DNA from: Torreya grandis
Lineage: Eukaryota > Streptophyta > Pinopsida > Cupressales > Taxaceae
DNA: 64,000 bases
NCBI GenBank assembly: GCA_037957365.1
Contig: JARHVA010000157.1
Coordinates: 4,536,001-4,600,000 of the forward strand
Direction of reading: 5' to 3'
Below the pieces are notes generated by a model, which had not been told where the DNA came from, made no database searches, and saw only the letters and a list, made by a program, of their open reading frames with translations. Shown here one piece after another: positions 13,215-26,766 of this stretch (positions within the stretch are counted from its first letter, which is position 1; the number at the start of each line of letters is the position of its first letter). The position numbers were made by a program, and so were the translations under genes.

Positions 13215-16200
13215 TGTAGGTTTTATACACACCCAAAAATTTTATTACAAGGTTTCTTCTAACATTTTAGGATTAGTGAACATGATCACTCCAAGGCACG
13301 AGTTGCAGGGTATTCAATTTTATAACAACATGTTGGTGGAATAGTGGTTGAAAGACACATTATTTACCATGAGTGTATGGATGAACTTAAATATAATTGG
13401 AGTGAGTGTAAGTATGATTATTTATAACTAAGGTGGGTAGGATTATAAAATAAACTATAAAAAGAGGGAAAATTAAGGCAAAAAAGGAAGGTCTATTGAA
13501 AATCCAAGGATAAAGCCTTTCAAGACTAATATTTGAGCTCAAGTAGGAAAAATTATCTAGGCTAATACTTGATGAAAGATGATATATTACACAAATAATA
13601 AAACATAGTTAAATAGGCAAAGTGAACAAGAACACAATACACTCAAACATGCATAAATCAAAGGTTACATGATTGCCATATTATTATTGCACATCTAAAG
13701 GAGGATTATGATAAACATGCATAAGATTTTTTAATTAGCTATAACTAAAAATGAAAGACTATATTTTAAAATATATACCTTATACATAATTTAAAACACT
13801 AATATGCTAGAATTATGGGATGTCCAAGCAATCCATAGAATTAGATAAGAATAAAGATTTGCACATCAAGACTAAGTCAAGTAAAACTTCTTTAAATTTC
13901 TTATTAATCTTAATAGCCAAAATTCTCCTCCTTTTATGATTAGGAGGTTACATGTATTTGTAAACTTAGGATGGGGAAGGCCTCATATCTTTAAGCTTTG
14001 AATAGTTTTAAAAGTACAAAAATATAACCTCTAGTTCAAAAACCATGTAAGGATGCATGTTACAATGATAACAATAAAAAAGACTTTTCAACCCAATATA
14101 AATTGTGCATGTACAATAAAAAATAAGGAGCCACAGTCCCACTTTGATGAAAATCATGAAAATACATTATTATTATTATAAATTTAGAATACTTATGCTA
14201 TGTGGCTACTTTAATTAGCTAATGAAGACATTACAGTTGCAACTACAATGCAGACTAAGAGATCTGTGAAGTTGGGGGCACTAACTACCAATTATATGCA
14301 TTATAAACATAGAAGCTAAATCCTTAGAATTTTAACACTTCACTCAGTGCATATGTTGTATCAAATTATTTATCTATGAACTCAAAATTTAATATTGAAG
14401 GCTTCAAGATCTTGACTGATTCAATCATTAACCTACTTTGCTTTACCTCTGAGCTTTTAAACTTAGCTACTAAGTCTTTAGCCCTTATCACCTTGTCTTT
14501 TAAAAAACTCACCAATTGTATTAATTATTCATTGGTTTTATAAACTACAACTTCCACTTCTTATTTGAATTATTTTGTAGCTAAGTGGACAAGGTTGACA
14601 AAAATGGGTCGATTCACCAGTTCCCCTATCTGAGTGATCAACCTAGTTACCTATATGTCAGCTAAAATTCATAATACTTCAACCTCATGAATTAAAAAAA
14701 AAATCAATATCTTCTTCATTGATTTATGCCAATTTATGGAGGCATCCCTTTTGGAAATCACATAGTTTAGGCACTAAGAAGCATCCATGATAGTCATCAA
14801 ATTTATTTGATTTAAAGCACTAATTATGGAGCACTAGACTAGGAAATTTAATCTCCTTACTTTGTATTTCATCCTATTTCATAATGTAAACATATCTAAT
14901 CTATGGGCCTAATTGGATTCCTTAGATACTCTAATGTTGAGAAATATGTTATACAACTTTACAACTGCATTATGTACCTCAATAATCACCTCATGAGGAG
15001 CCCATATTATATTCATTTTGCTCCACCTCTTCAAGGCTTCCTCAGTGCTTTAGAAGATCTCTCTTAGTTTTGACCTAGTAGAATCAACCAAAGTATTGAA
15101 ATCCTCACTATACTCCATAGATTCATTGGGATTCCCCTTGGGGCTTTTGGCTAGTGGAAATAAATTCTCTCTTTGTTTAAATTCTATCTCTATCTTTGTT
15201 TGTGTATTTATCATTTTCCTCTTCTTCACTCTCTATGTGGTCCCAATATCTTTGTCAAACCTTGTATAAACTATGATATGTTCTACCATAACTATGTTTT
15301 TCCTTTCATCTTGCACATCTTCATCTCCCATACTCATTATAGAGTTATTAATTCACTTATTTCTTCTCCTTAGGCATTTTTTGAAGATGTAAAGGGTTGA
15401 GAGGTCATAGGAAGGGATGTGTTTATTGGAACATATATGGTTGGAACTAAGTCACTTATTTGTATGGGAACTTGGGGAAGCTTTTGGACTACCATTTGAC
15501 AAAGAGAGGCTTATTTCATTGGTGTCACCTCAGCCAAGAATTTGGTCAACCTCAGGGTTATTTCCATAGTCATGATTTTTTTTGATAAAGTCAGTAGATA
15601 GGGCATGATAAGTGATAGATAGGTTACCTTCCTTCTTGGGGTTGGTGGTTTATTAAAAATGGACACTATAAACAAATTATAAAAATGGAGCATTTTAAGA
15701 GTCATTATTATTTTTGGTATGGAAATAATGTTAGAATCTATACTAGTGACAATGGAAGTGGAAGATGCAATAGTAAGTATTATTGTAAGAAGACTTACAC
15801 TTAGATTTTGTATAGTAGGTGTTGAATAAATAATGGAAGAAAATACCTTGGAAATCTTTTGAGTTTTCTCTGGTGTGATTCTAACCAAGCCATCTCCTCC
15901 TTCTTATGTTCCCAGAGTCAAAGATTTTACTTTCTCTAACTCAACTTCATCATCTAGTTGTGCTATCTCTATATCTAGGTATTTTTATTTTGATGTATAG
16001 TTAACCAAAGATATTAATTACTCTAGTTCCTCCTCTTCTTATTGCTACATGGCATACTTAATATATTTCTCTTTTTCCTCAACAACTTCTTCAATGATAG
16101 GGAGACCAAGAGATGGCCTCTCTTCTAGCTTTCTACCTACGGAAGGATGAGGGGAATCCTTGTGCTTAATATGGTTTGTGAATATAGGTGGAGTGGAGGG

Positions 16201-19200
16201 TAGATGGGATGGTGTAGGGATTGTGATAACAATTATGGTAGGAGGTGAAATGATATGTAATGAAGTGGAAGGTGTGGATAGTATAGGGGTTCCCTAAGGA
16301 GGCCTAATAGATTTATGAGATCCAGGGGGAGTTACAACTTAAGTGAAAGATGATTTTAATAATTTTGGAAGACTTAATTGAGTGATAAAGGTGAAAAAAG
16401 GCAAAGGAATAATCATAAAACTACTTTTCTTTTGGCTATTCGAGGTAACTGCTAGTTTCTACATGGTTTTTTTTGTCCCCATGAATTGCTCATATGAGGC
16501 TATGAAAGTGGAAGGAATTTGAGGACCAAGAAGTCCTCTCAAAATTTCCTTCTTGAACCAAGGATTTAACTACCTTTGACTTCTAGATTGATATATCTTT
16601 TCTTCTATATATTCTACTTATAGGGATGGAGGTTGGTCTGGTGGCTAAGGGCCTTGTAGTGGAGATGGAGGATATTGTTGAATCCATGCATTTTGAACTT
16701 CCTCTTCTATGGACTCTAGGTTATATTGTAGATCCTGTGCTAATATCATTGATATTTTCTTATCCTTCATCCTTATCCATACCTGCGAGTCATTAAAGGC
16801 ATCCAATAAAACTTGGTCACGGTCAGAAGTTTGGTGTCCATAAGAGACATGGATTTTCTTCTTTTTAGGATGGTATTAAGGTAACCCCTTATTATTTTCT
16901 TGGGGTCCCTTTCCATGAATGGTGCCAAATAAAAATTCTAAGTTGTCTTGAGTTTACTAGCTGATATAAAATGTGACCTAGTCACATATTGGTGTTGCCC
17001 AATGTTGAAGGGTGTTTTAAAGTAATAGGCCAAGTGTCTCTAGCCTAATTATTCATCAATGTTGTTGGAAACTTGATAATCTATCTCTTTTTCCATAATG
17101 TAGTTAGTAAAATAATGAGGTAAAAACAAAGGGGTAGTCCTAATACCCTCTTATCAGATGATAGTCACATCCAAGTATAACTAATAATCACCCATTTTGG
17201 TGAGTGTCCTTGTTGTACTCTTAGATAGTATGGGCATTGGGGTGCCTTGCATAACCTGGTATATATAAGGGTATACCTCATTTATTATTATTTTAATATC
17301 ATTTTTGTACCTACAAATAAACATGAAGGAGAAATATTCTCTAACTATTTTCCAAAAATACTCAGTTGATGGATGCCATTTTTGGCCATAGGGCTTGTAT
17401 ACAATAGCCATGACCACATCTAATAAATAAGACATCATGTAAAAATTTAAATCTTTGGAAATCCTATCAGGGTAGATAATTTATGATTTTATCCTTGCAG
17501 TTATAATCTCTCCTACAACTGCCAATTTGTCAGTGGCCAATAATATGTCTAATAGTGGCACCCATTTGACCTGGACATAAGCAATGCTCAGGAATTCATA
17601 TAATATTTTTAATAGTGTCATTATAATATCAATTCTAGGTCTAAACTTAATAATGAAATTGGTGTAAATTACCCCATTGAGATTTAATCTTTGGCCTTTT
17701 TTAAGCCACTGCTTCAATTTCCCATCCATAGTATTATGCTCATGTGTGGCTAAGAATTTATTGTAGGTAGTTTTAGGGAGAGGAATCTTAAGATACCTTT
17801 AAAATTCCCTCCATGAGATGTAGGTATAGGCGGTTTTAACCTTACTCACATGTACAATGTCACCTACAATGGTTCTATTTATGAATAAAACATTTAAGAG
17901 TTCAATGCATGACATTACCTCTAATTTGGCCATAGCCTGATGGAGGGCCCATTCCTTGATTGGGAATAAATCATCAATGTATTGTTTGGATTTGGGGGAA
18001 AGTTAATCCTTTATGGAGTAGGACTAAATTGACTCAACCTCTTCCTAGAGTGATAAATAACAAGGAAACTAAAAACTCAAAGTGCTCTTCTCAAATATTA
18101 TGTCTCTATATTTTGCTGATCCCAAAAATGAGAATGGGAATGGGACTGAGGGCTTAATTTATTTTGATGAAGAAGCCATTGTTATCACTTAGTCACTAAA
18201 ATATTATGATGTTCTATACTAATTAGTTTGGTGCATAATAACTGAACAAAACTAAGGATGTCTAGATGCTTAGGAAGTTCAAGAACACATTTTCTTAATG
18301 ATTAGAGCAATAACATGGTGAATCTAATGTTCATAGATTTCATATATATCATTCATAGGATTGTGTATTGATTTTATTCATGCACCTTGAATGATGATAA
18401 TGAAATCTCACCTTTAATGCCCATTTTGATTTGAATATGCCAGTTAGATTTGATAGGTGTCCCTTATTTGCCAAGTAGTGGTCTTTCATTAATTCTTCAT
18501 GTCTAGTCATCACTTTAAAACAAATGTCTGCCATCCAATGAATTATTTATTTTCCATACTATCAAGCATCCTTTCTTATGTTTTGGATTTACTTTCCATA
18601 GATAGTGTCACATATCATGCTCTTATTAACCTAGCCCTTTAAATTTCTTCACTGTGTTTGGGAGGTACTGTAGTGGTAAGTTAATGTGATTAAGCCATGT
18701 GACCTGATCTCAAAGCATTAAAATCATAGAATATTAGGAAATTAGATTGACATTATTTTTGATGAATAATTTTCATGGTTATGAGTCAATGTGATTGATA
18801 TACGTGATTTGAAAATCTTGGAGACTCAAGATCTCAGAGATTTGGATTGGACACCAAAACATTACTTAACCTCTGACTATGTGGATTAATATAAATATGC
18901 CAAGTGTCAATTGATCTAAGTCTAGGGAAGATCAGGACATTATACTATAAAATGAAGAACCATTTATCCTTGCTACATTGGTGAGTTAATGTGATCAAGA
19001 CATGTGGAGTGATTTTGGAAGCTCAAAGAATCAGGAGCTCCAAATCTTAGAAACTCAGGGGAACATAAAACTTTTAAGTTTATTGATAAATAAGTGAAGT
19101 TATCATAGTTCTATTTTAGCATGAATATGCCACATGGCCTATTTGTAAAGCTTGTGAGACTCGAGGGGCTCAAAAGACTTAACCTTTTATAAACATATAA

Positions 19201-19591
19201 AATTTTGAATGATACAAGAGCAACACATGTCATAACTATGTAAAATCTTTATTATAGGCCCAATTGAAGGAAATCAATGTTATTTAGCTTTTAATAATGT
19301 GATAAACATATACATATTAGGACAAGAAGGATTAGATCCATTAGTTTGCAAATCACATTAAAGTAAAAATGATGGACAATCCAAGGTTTGAGATGACTTA
19401 AGATACCATTTTAAGATTATATTATAAAAAAAATTATTTGGATAATGTTGGATTTTGCAGAAATAAACCTTATGATGAATGCATGATACCCTAGTCATAG
19501 ATCTTTAGGCTTATAGTTCCATAGCTAGGGTTTTTTTAAAAATGGGTCCCTATTTTTAAAATTTTGAAAATGGGGTGTGTGTTAGGGCACA
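13215..19591 (-). repeat. E1 3' LTR (6.38 kb)
   Basis: Direct repeat of 34,686-41,074 along its full length. Plus-strand ends are TGTAGGTTTTATACACACCC and ...GTTAGGGCACA. It is the 3' LTR because integrase lies next to it and gag lies next to the other copy. It contains the decayed long reading frame described separately. The length is far above the few hundred to two thousand bases usual for plant gypsy LTRs. Confidence 0.87.
14280..18179 (-). pseudogene. Long unrecognised reading frame inside the 3' LTR of E1
   Basis: Minus-strand translation from an ATG at 18,179 gives one long frame with scattered stops, running about 440 codons to a frameshift near 16,850 and then on in other frames to about 14,280. 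Visible parts: an N-terminal globular region with segments such as IAYVQVKWVPLLDI and MAIVYKPYGQKWHP (17,729-17,181); a Pro/Ser/Thr-rich linker (about 16,700-16,200); an acidic Glu/Lys-rich stretch near 16,100; a Ser/Thr/Ile-rich part (15,888-15,511); a segment around SMEYSEDFNTLVDSTRS (about 15,110); and a Lys/Leu-rich, possibly coiled-coil end (about 14,560-14,370). The same segments in the same order occur in the 5' LTR copy. I do not recognise the family. It is not gag, protease, RT, integrase or envelope by motif. Length would be about 1,300 residues. Confidence 0.6.
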
Positions 19592-20599
19592 AAAAATGGT
19601 GACTCATAGGGGAAAATACTCCTAAATATTTTGATAACCTAGAATTTTAGAAACATATTATGATAGAACTTAATTTTAATAAAGAAAGAATAATGAAATA
19701 TAACTTATAAAACAAACATATTACTTCTTAATGCAACATACCAACCTTCCCAGTCCTGGATGAGTGAGTGATCTTGTGAAATTAATTTCCCTTGGTCATG
19801 AAGATTTTGATAGAGACCCAAATTGACATTGTAGGTTTCATTTTGACTTTTGACCTTGTAATTAATTAAAAATAAAGCCTAGGCATTGCTCTGATACTAG
19901 CTAGGCATCCATAACCCCGATAGAGATACCTCTAGTTTTACTCAAATACTTGATCTATTACTAGTTAGGTGTCTATATCCCCGATAGGGTTTACTTGAAA
20001 CACCCATCCTGTATCAATTTTATTATTTTTTTGAATCATCGACAAAGGAAGTTTTGGAACCACTTTTGGCTAGATGTATATTTTTTTTTTGTCAATATGT
20101 CCTTACCAGTGTATATCTGGTCCTATGTTTATCATATAATATCCAAGTTTTAACATATGAGAGTACAGTGCATCTTTAGAAGTGGGAAGCTTTTATTTAG
20201 TTTTCATGAGTATATCATTGCAATTGCCTAAAGTTGAATAGGCCTATTTAATCTAAACAAAACTAAAATTTAGTCATAACACATACCTCAACTTCAAAAA
20301 GTCTAGTAATGTCAGAATAAATTTAAATGAGTACCTATTGTGCTCCCTTTTAGTATCATCCCCTTTCATTTATAGAATTTCCTTTTGGATTCAATTTTGG
20401 AAATTCTTTGAGACAGTTCTACAACTTAATAAACTAAACTAGAAAGCATGAAACTAAACTATCAAAAGAAATAAAACTACTCAAAAGAAAAAACAAGTGA
20501 AAAAAGTAGGAAATTAAATCTAAAAAGCTACAAATTTAATCTATAAATTAGGAAATCAAATACACTCCTACTAAATATCCATTCATAGTTCACTCTGAT
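19592..20599. other. E1 3' untranslated internal region
   Basis: Lies between the integrase end and the 3' LTR. No motif was recognised on either strand. The bases next to the LTR (19,592-19,620) read AAAAATGGTGACTCATAGGG on the plus strand; no purine-rich tract adjoins the LTR on the minus strand. Confidence 0.5.
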
Positions 20600-21732
20600 G
20601 CATTCCCACTTGGATCATCCATGAAGTAATGCTTTAATTTTTTTTTCATTAATTGTAAAGGTGAGGTCCTTACCTTGGAGGTATTTTAACCTAAGGGCAT
20701 TATTACCTAGGATTTTAAATACTTGATATGGTCCAATCTACAATGGAATGAACTTGTCATGTATTAATTTATTTTAGTGTGCTTTATACCAAAGGAGAAC
20801 TAGGTCTAAAATCCTAAAATCCTTGATCTTATATCTTTTATCAAACTAATGTTTGATAATATTTTGATGTTTGCTAAAGCTGTGTAGTGATTCAATTCTT
20901 ATATCTTCTAATGGGACTATCTCAAGTAGTCTAAAAGTTAGTCTCTCATCTTAGACCATATATTCCTACATGAATTGGTAAGTCGATAGATTGAGAGTGA
21001 TGGGGAAGACTCATTATTTTCCATACACCAACAAAAAAGGTGAATCCTTTAGAGCTTACTTGTGCCTAGTTTGGTCTATCCATAATACATATATCAAAAA
21101 TAGATTCCATTCTCCTCATTTATTTTTTATAGATTTCTTTATGGCATCCATTAGGTTCTTATTATTTGCTTTATCTATGCCATTTTATTTTGGGTAATGG
21201 TTTGAAGAGAACTTGAGGGTGATCTGATTGTGGTAGGCCCATTCTATGAATTCAATGGATTAAAACATTGGACCATTATCACAAACTAATGAAATGGGTG
21301 TGCCAAATCGGGTGACTATATTTCCCTCTAAGGAATAAATGACATATATGTCTTATGAATTTTTGGTAGCAATAGCCTCTATCCACCTAATATAATAATC
21401 AGTAGTCATGAGGATGAAATTATGACTTATTGAAGAATTTGGATTTATTACCCCAATAAAGTCTAGGCCCCATTGGGTGAAAATACATCCTTTAATGAAT
21501 AGATAAAAAGGCATAACAACATTCACTTATCTCTTTTCAAAACCCTGGTAGTCATGGTAGATTATGACATTATTATGGGCATCCTTGAAGATTTTAGGCT
21601 AGTAGTAACCCATCCTCAAGATCTTATGGGTTTTAGTATTACCAGAGGGGTGACCAATACCAACCTTTTGATGTAGGTTTTATAGGATGTCCTTATCTTC
21701 TTATTTCAAAATGACTCTTAGGTAGATGCTAA
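20600..21732 (-). pseudogene. E1 integrase
   Basis: Gypsy-type integrase at the 3' end of pol. Reading the minus strand: KTHKILRMGYY then a stop where the family has Trp, then PKIFKDAH (about 21,610-21,560), which is the end of the zinc-binding region; QWGLDFIG with the first catalytic Asp at 21,461-21,463; the conserved TTDYYIRWIEAIATK (about 21,400); VTRFGTPISLVCDNGPMF with the second Asp at 21,278-21,280; and NGIDKANNK near 21,170, where the catalytic Glu is replaced by Lys (codon 21,170-21,172). The C-terminal domain reads IGPYQVFKILGNNALRLKYL (about 20,720) without a chromodomain. The frame has more than ten stops. Its 5' boundary is the E2 insertion, which separates it from RNase H at 30,075. 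Confidence 0.85.
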
Positions 21733-24369
21733 TGTAGGTGCATCAAGCCAACATTTATCATTTTTGGCATTTTGACAATAATTGGTCAAGTTAGTCAATT
21801 TTAGAGTGTCCAAGTCTTTTAAGGACATTTTAAGGTCTAAACATGGTCTTAAAATCCATTTGAGTCCCTTAGGGTGTGTTAAGTGACTTCTAGATACTTT
21901 CCCTCCAAAATAGCGATTTGAAAATTCAAATAATGTATTAGAGTCTAAGAAGGACATTTTTGTGTGTTGAAATGTTATATGAAAAAAGTGATTCAAGTGA
22001 TTAATTCATGTCATAAGGAAGAGATTATGATGTCTTTAGTGTTTACTTTCTAAAATAAGTCATTTTGAGTTAATGCAAAATTAGACACCCTTGTATGTTG
22101 GAGGTAGTTATACAAGGAAGTTGGTGTAACCAAATAAAAGTCTACATTGCATTGAGGAAGAGTTGTTATTGTATGGGGAGTAATATGGTGTAGATGAATA
22201 CAAGAGAGATCTTTGTGGAGAAGATGAGGAGGGTTAGTGAATAAGGAAAGATTCAAATAAAAGGAGAAACCCTCATGTGAGATGATCATGTCCATGTATG
22301 GACAAAATTGTAATGAATATGGATTCTATGAATAAATAAAGTTTACTATGCATTATTACCTATTCAAGTTAATGGATTATTATTTTTTTAAATGTTGTTT
22401 TAGGTGAATTAATTAATCCCTAAATAACCCCTTTAGTATGCAGGGTTCAATTTGATATCAATGAACATAGACTTGCAATCCAAAAAGGAAGTTAGTAATG
22501 AGATGGAGGAAGGTAAATAATTATTCTGCAGAAAATACCATGTTATTTTGACTAGGATATGACCCTCAGATAATTTTAAACATTAAGAGAGGTATGGTTT
22601 CAGATTTGACTACTAATTCAAAGTTAAAGGTTGTATGCAGTTTGCCTTAATGGAAAGATCTCTATCTATAGGGAAACCCTATTCACTCCAATGAGTTATA
22701 AGATAAATGAGAGCATGAGAATAAGGGAATGTGTGATCACTATAATGGATTAAGTATGATAATAATTTAGAGTAACAAGTTGAAGGTTATTGTTATTAGG
22801 TTAAAACAAACCCTTGTCACATAGTCAAGCTACCATGTTTCCCAAGCTATACACATGTATGCTTAAGGGAGAGTAAATAACCTCTATTGTATAAGTTATA
22901 AGATATTTTAAAGGTCATAATTAATGATGAAACAAGATGTATAATTCCATAGCTATAAGGTTGTTCTTGGATTGAATTCTGGTAATACATAGACTAACCT
23001 ATTTTACTGAGTTTGCATTGTTATTTCCTGAGTGTGAAGATTAATATTTGATGAATTCCATATGATGAGATGTTTATTGGTTTATAAAATATGGGAATAA
23101 TCTTAATATTATTTTTTTAGGTTGTCCACAACCTTTTCCTTCTTGGAATTTACTCTTTTTTACTAAACTAGTATACAGACCTATAGGAGAACCTTATTTC
23201 CTATACAATCATATTAAAAAAGGGATAAATATAATCAAGGGAGTAAGGGTAAATTGTTTGAGGAGAATAAAATAAGGGTTCAAGATGAAGGAGGATTAAA
23301 TAATAACTTGAGTGAATTATAAATAGATGAATGTTGGAAAAACTAGCAGAAACTTCCTACGCAGTTAAGAAAAATATGCACAGTCAACTAGACATTTATT
23401 GTTTTGATCAAGAGAGGGGTAGTATAAGTTGTTGGTCCTATTTAAAAAGTTTTAATACATAAATAAAGATATAATAAATTTTATTTGGGTCCTTGAACAA
23501 TTGAACAATGAAATTTATGGCATTATAAAGGCTCTCAACTTGTGTGCGGGGTCTAAAAACCCTAGCACTAGGGTTTAGTCAATTCTAAGAGATTTAACCA
23601 TTGAAACGTTACCAATTTTTTTTATTTTGGAATTATAAGAAATATTGTGGAGATTAAATTTTTTTGGAGTGTATGGGTATGGAATAGTATAGATATGGTT
23701 AGATGAATGCAAACAAGGCTATAATTAGGCTTAAAAGGGCTAATGGGAGATCAAAGAAGGGATATAAAGTGGTGTTAGGGATAGAGTGAGTTAATGAAAG
23801 TTTTTAAATATATTAACATATAAATAGGGTTCCCCAAAGTGTTTTTACATCTTTAATAGAAGTAAATTTTTGAACAAGAAAGGGAAAAAGGTGGAGAAAA
23901 GGGTTACAAACCTTGTTAAGGCATTGAGACCTTGAGGTAAAAAAAGGTGTGGAATAATGTGATTGAGCTCTTGAAAGGGACTAAGGTATGTGTAATTATA
24001 TTATTAAATAATATATATAACCATATTTTGAGTCTTTTAAACACAAAACAATATTTGACCCTTGAAGGCTATGGGTGGTTACCTAGTGAAGAATTATTGA
24101 AGGTATAAGGTCAACTTTATCAAGTAAATAAATGTTTTGAGATATGAACTAAAGGTGTGATTCATTGAAAGGGTATAATAATATAAATACATCTTATATT
24201 ATTCCAAGGAATATAAACTAAGGGTCAAGGCCAAGTATAGTCAAAAGAGGAGGAGAACTAGTTGGATGCAAACAAATCAAGAACAAGCCAAAACAAGTGA
24301 GTGTGACCAGTTGGATTAGGCATCATATGATGAAGATATTTAATGATTCTCCCTAATTCCTCTGAATCA
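21733..24369 (+). repeat. E2 5' LTR
   Basis: Full-length direct repeat of 27,212-29,849. Internal landmarks shared with the other copy include AGGGTTTAGTCAATTCTAAG (about 23,569) and CCTTGTTAAGGCA (about 23,915). Open frames at 21,718-21,996 and 22,050-22,295 (minus) have counterparts in the other LTR only because the LTRs are copies. Confidence 0.87.
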
Positions 24370-25091
24370 TTTTATTATTAGAGTGAGGCAAGTTATGCTT
24401 TAGTAAAATTGTTTTTTGATTTCTTTACAATTTGTTGATTTGAGTAGAATACATAGTGCCGTGAGGTTTGTATGAGAAGTAACCTTACAAGGTATTGAGG
24501 GATAAGAGAAGAATGCAAGTATAATAAATTTAGGTTATAAAATAGGAATATAAGATTGAGGAGAGAGAAAATATATAACCCTCAAGTCTATTGAGAAGGA
24601 CAAGAAGCTAGTCAAGGAAAGACTAGAAGAGATAGAGGAAAAGAGAACATCGAAGCTCTAAGAGAGAAGTGAGAAGAAGGAAGACTACAAAAAGGTTAAG
24701 AAGAGATCCCAAGTGAGGAATAAATAAGAGGAAATTCCTAAAAGATGTCTAAGAGGCAAGCTTGAAGGAATTGCTAAGAGGAGGTCTAAATAGGCATATA
24801 GAAAATAAGAGAATGGAGGAGATGGATATAAAAAAGGAAATAGGGGACATAAGAATAGAATTGGGGTAGATATTTGATAGGATTTATCTCATGGTGAGGC
24901 TCATGGAGATTCAAAAAAGCTAATGGACTGGCTGGAGTATGAAGAAGAGAGTAAAGTTTCCACTAGAGTCACTTGTGAGAAGAAGAAGGCACAAGGAAGG
25001 TGTCTTGAAGAAATAGAAGAAGATAGAGAAGGCAACCCAAAGAGGAATGCGAAAGAAGATGTTTCCAAGTGATTAAAAATAAAGATAAGTT
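24370..25091 (+). other. E2 internal leader, purine-rich
   Basis: From about 24,560 the plus strand is strongly purine-rich (AAG/GAA/GAG runs). One frame from 24,602 reads Lys/Glu-rich codons with several stops and is out of frame with the longer reading frame downstream, so it may be the frameshifted N-terminal part of the same protein or simply repetitive purine DNA. Confidence 0.4.
24373..24384 (+). promoter_or_regulatory. Degenerate tRNA-iMet-type primer-binding site of E2
   Basis: Three bases after the 5' LTR the sequence is TATTATTAGAGT. Against the initiator-Met primer site TGGTATCAGAGC it matches 8 of 12 positions, and three of the four differences are C-to-T or G-to-A changes. This is weak on its own but sits at the right distance and supports plus orientation. 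Confidence 0.45.
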
Positions 25092-26766
25092 GTGAAGAGA
25101 GTTCTCATTGAAGAGAATAATAAGAAGATAGAAGTACCAAGAAGAGCACATGAAGGTGAAGAAAAGAGGAAAAGGTGGACAGTGCCTATGCCAAAGAAAT
25201 TTAAAAAGACTATGTGGTCTCTCATTTTATATGCTAACATTGATTTTGAGTTTGTGTTTTCAAGTATTAAGACAAGGTTGATGAAGGCCAAGCAAGAGGC
25301 CTCAAGGCTGATGAGGAATGGGCAAAGAATAATACTCATTAAGTGGCAAGAAGATGATAAGGAAAAATAATCTCTTGAATAAGATAAGATGATGAAGATT
25401 GAGAACATGCCACATATAAAAGATGATGAAAAAGAGGAATAATATGAATCATTGTCAAGTCTAGCACTTGAAACAAGAGAATATGCATGCATAATGGACA
25501 TGAAGGTCATCTATGAAGATATGAGAGAAGAGACATGTCTTCAACAGTTTCCATTGGAGGTAAATGAGTGTTTTAATGTTGAATTTGATTGTATATATGA
25601 TGACGACAAAGCTAATATATATATTAAGGAAAGGTATGATAGATTACAAACCTCAAGAAAAGAGAAAGGGTATATATATGTGTGGCTTAAATGGATTAAA
25701 CAAGTAGGTGATGAGAAGAAGAAGAAGAACCTCAAATAAGAGGTCAAATAAGGCAAAGACATAAGTGGAAATCAAGAAAAAATGTGGAAACAAAAGACAA
25801 ATGGAAAAGTATACAAAGTTGGCATGATAGATGACCAATGCATGAAGCATAAAAGAGATGAAAAGAGAGGCAAGTGGTACCCCAAGTAGGTAAAAGGTAG
25901 AAAGTGGGTAGAAAATAACATGAAAAGAGCACAAGAATATCATAGATCACGTGTACTCCAAGCAAGCATGAATATTGATGAGGATAACAAGCCCACAAAT
26001 CAAGTAAAAGAGATGGTGTAAGTAAACCAAGCAAGTAAAGTAAAGGTACAACCATATGAGTACATAGAAGATGAGTATTCACAAATTTTGTTTTCAAAAG
26101 TTGTATATTATGATGTGTGTAAATCTGACTCCAATGATGAAGATATATTGTACATGGAAATAATGGCCTTGATGAATGGATATGTAACAAGGCAAGATGA
26201 AAGTGAAGAACCTCAAAGAGTGAATGAGGATCATGATGAAAAGTAACAAGATGTTGATATGAATCTCATAAATGAGGGAGTATAGGGAGGAGATAAAGAG
26301 ATAGCTAACCAAAATAGTGAAGAACAAAGTAAACCAAGGTTTGATGAGGATTTTGAGGAGATTGATGAAAACAAGTTGCAAGAAGAGTTAGTGATGTTAG
26401 AGAACATATTAAGTGCATTGAAGAGGATTAAATAGGATTATTTTCAATAATTCAAAAACAAGTATAAACTCTAAGAAACATCAAGAAAGGGGCAGTAAGA
26501 ATAAGCACAAAGATTTGTGCACACAAAGATGTATGCCAACAAGCAAGCAAATAAAGCATGAAGAAGAAAAAAAGGTGAGTTACATAATGGGTCAAGATAA
26601 TGTTGAGTTTTTATTTGATAAACATTCATATGAGTGGCCAAATATTGGTCACATAATAATGTACTATGAAGTAGATGAGTGGAATAAGAAATTGCTCTTG
26701 CATAGTGAGCAAGATAAGAGAAGAGAGAATAAAAATGTGAAGAAGAGGAAGAAAAAGAACATATAG
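25092..26766 (+). pseudogene. E2 internal Lys/Glu-rich reading frame, family unknown
   Basis: A single plus-strand frame can be read from about 25,092 to about 26,480, roughly 460 codons with around ten TAA/TAG stops and no obvious frameshift; a further open piece (26,515-26,766) follows in another frame. The product is highly charged: KRVLIEENNKKIEVPRR at the start, FKKTMWSLILYANIDFEFVF as a hydrophobic patch, CIYDDDKANIYIKERYDRL, then acidic SNDEDILYMEIMALMNGY and a Glu-rich helix-like segment near 26,370. No zinc knuckle, protease, RT or integrase signature was found. Minus-strand open frames over the same bases (25,073-26,997) are shadows of the purine bias. The frame could be a decayed atypical gag or an accessory gene; the sequence does not decide. 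Confidence 0.5.

Noticed and set aside
13215..19591. Plus-strand orientation for E1, suggested by ATGGTGACTC...GGGG right after the LTR at 19,592
   Set aside because: gag, protease, RT and integrase all read on the minus strand in the correct order, which fixes orientation.
21718..22295. Open frames repeated at 27,199-27,774
   Set aside because: Their conservation only reflects that both lie in the E2 LTRs; no motif or coding pattern was seen.
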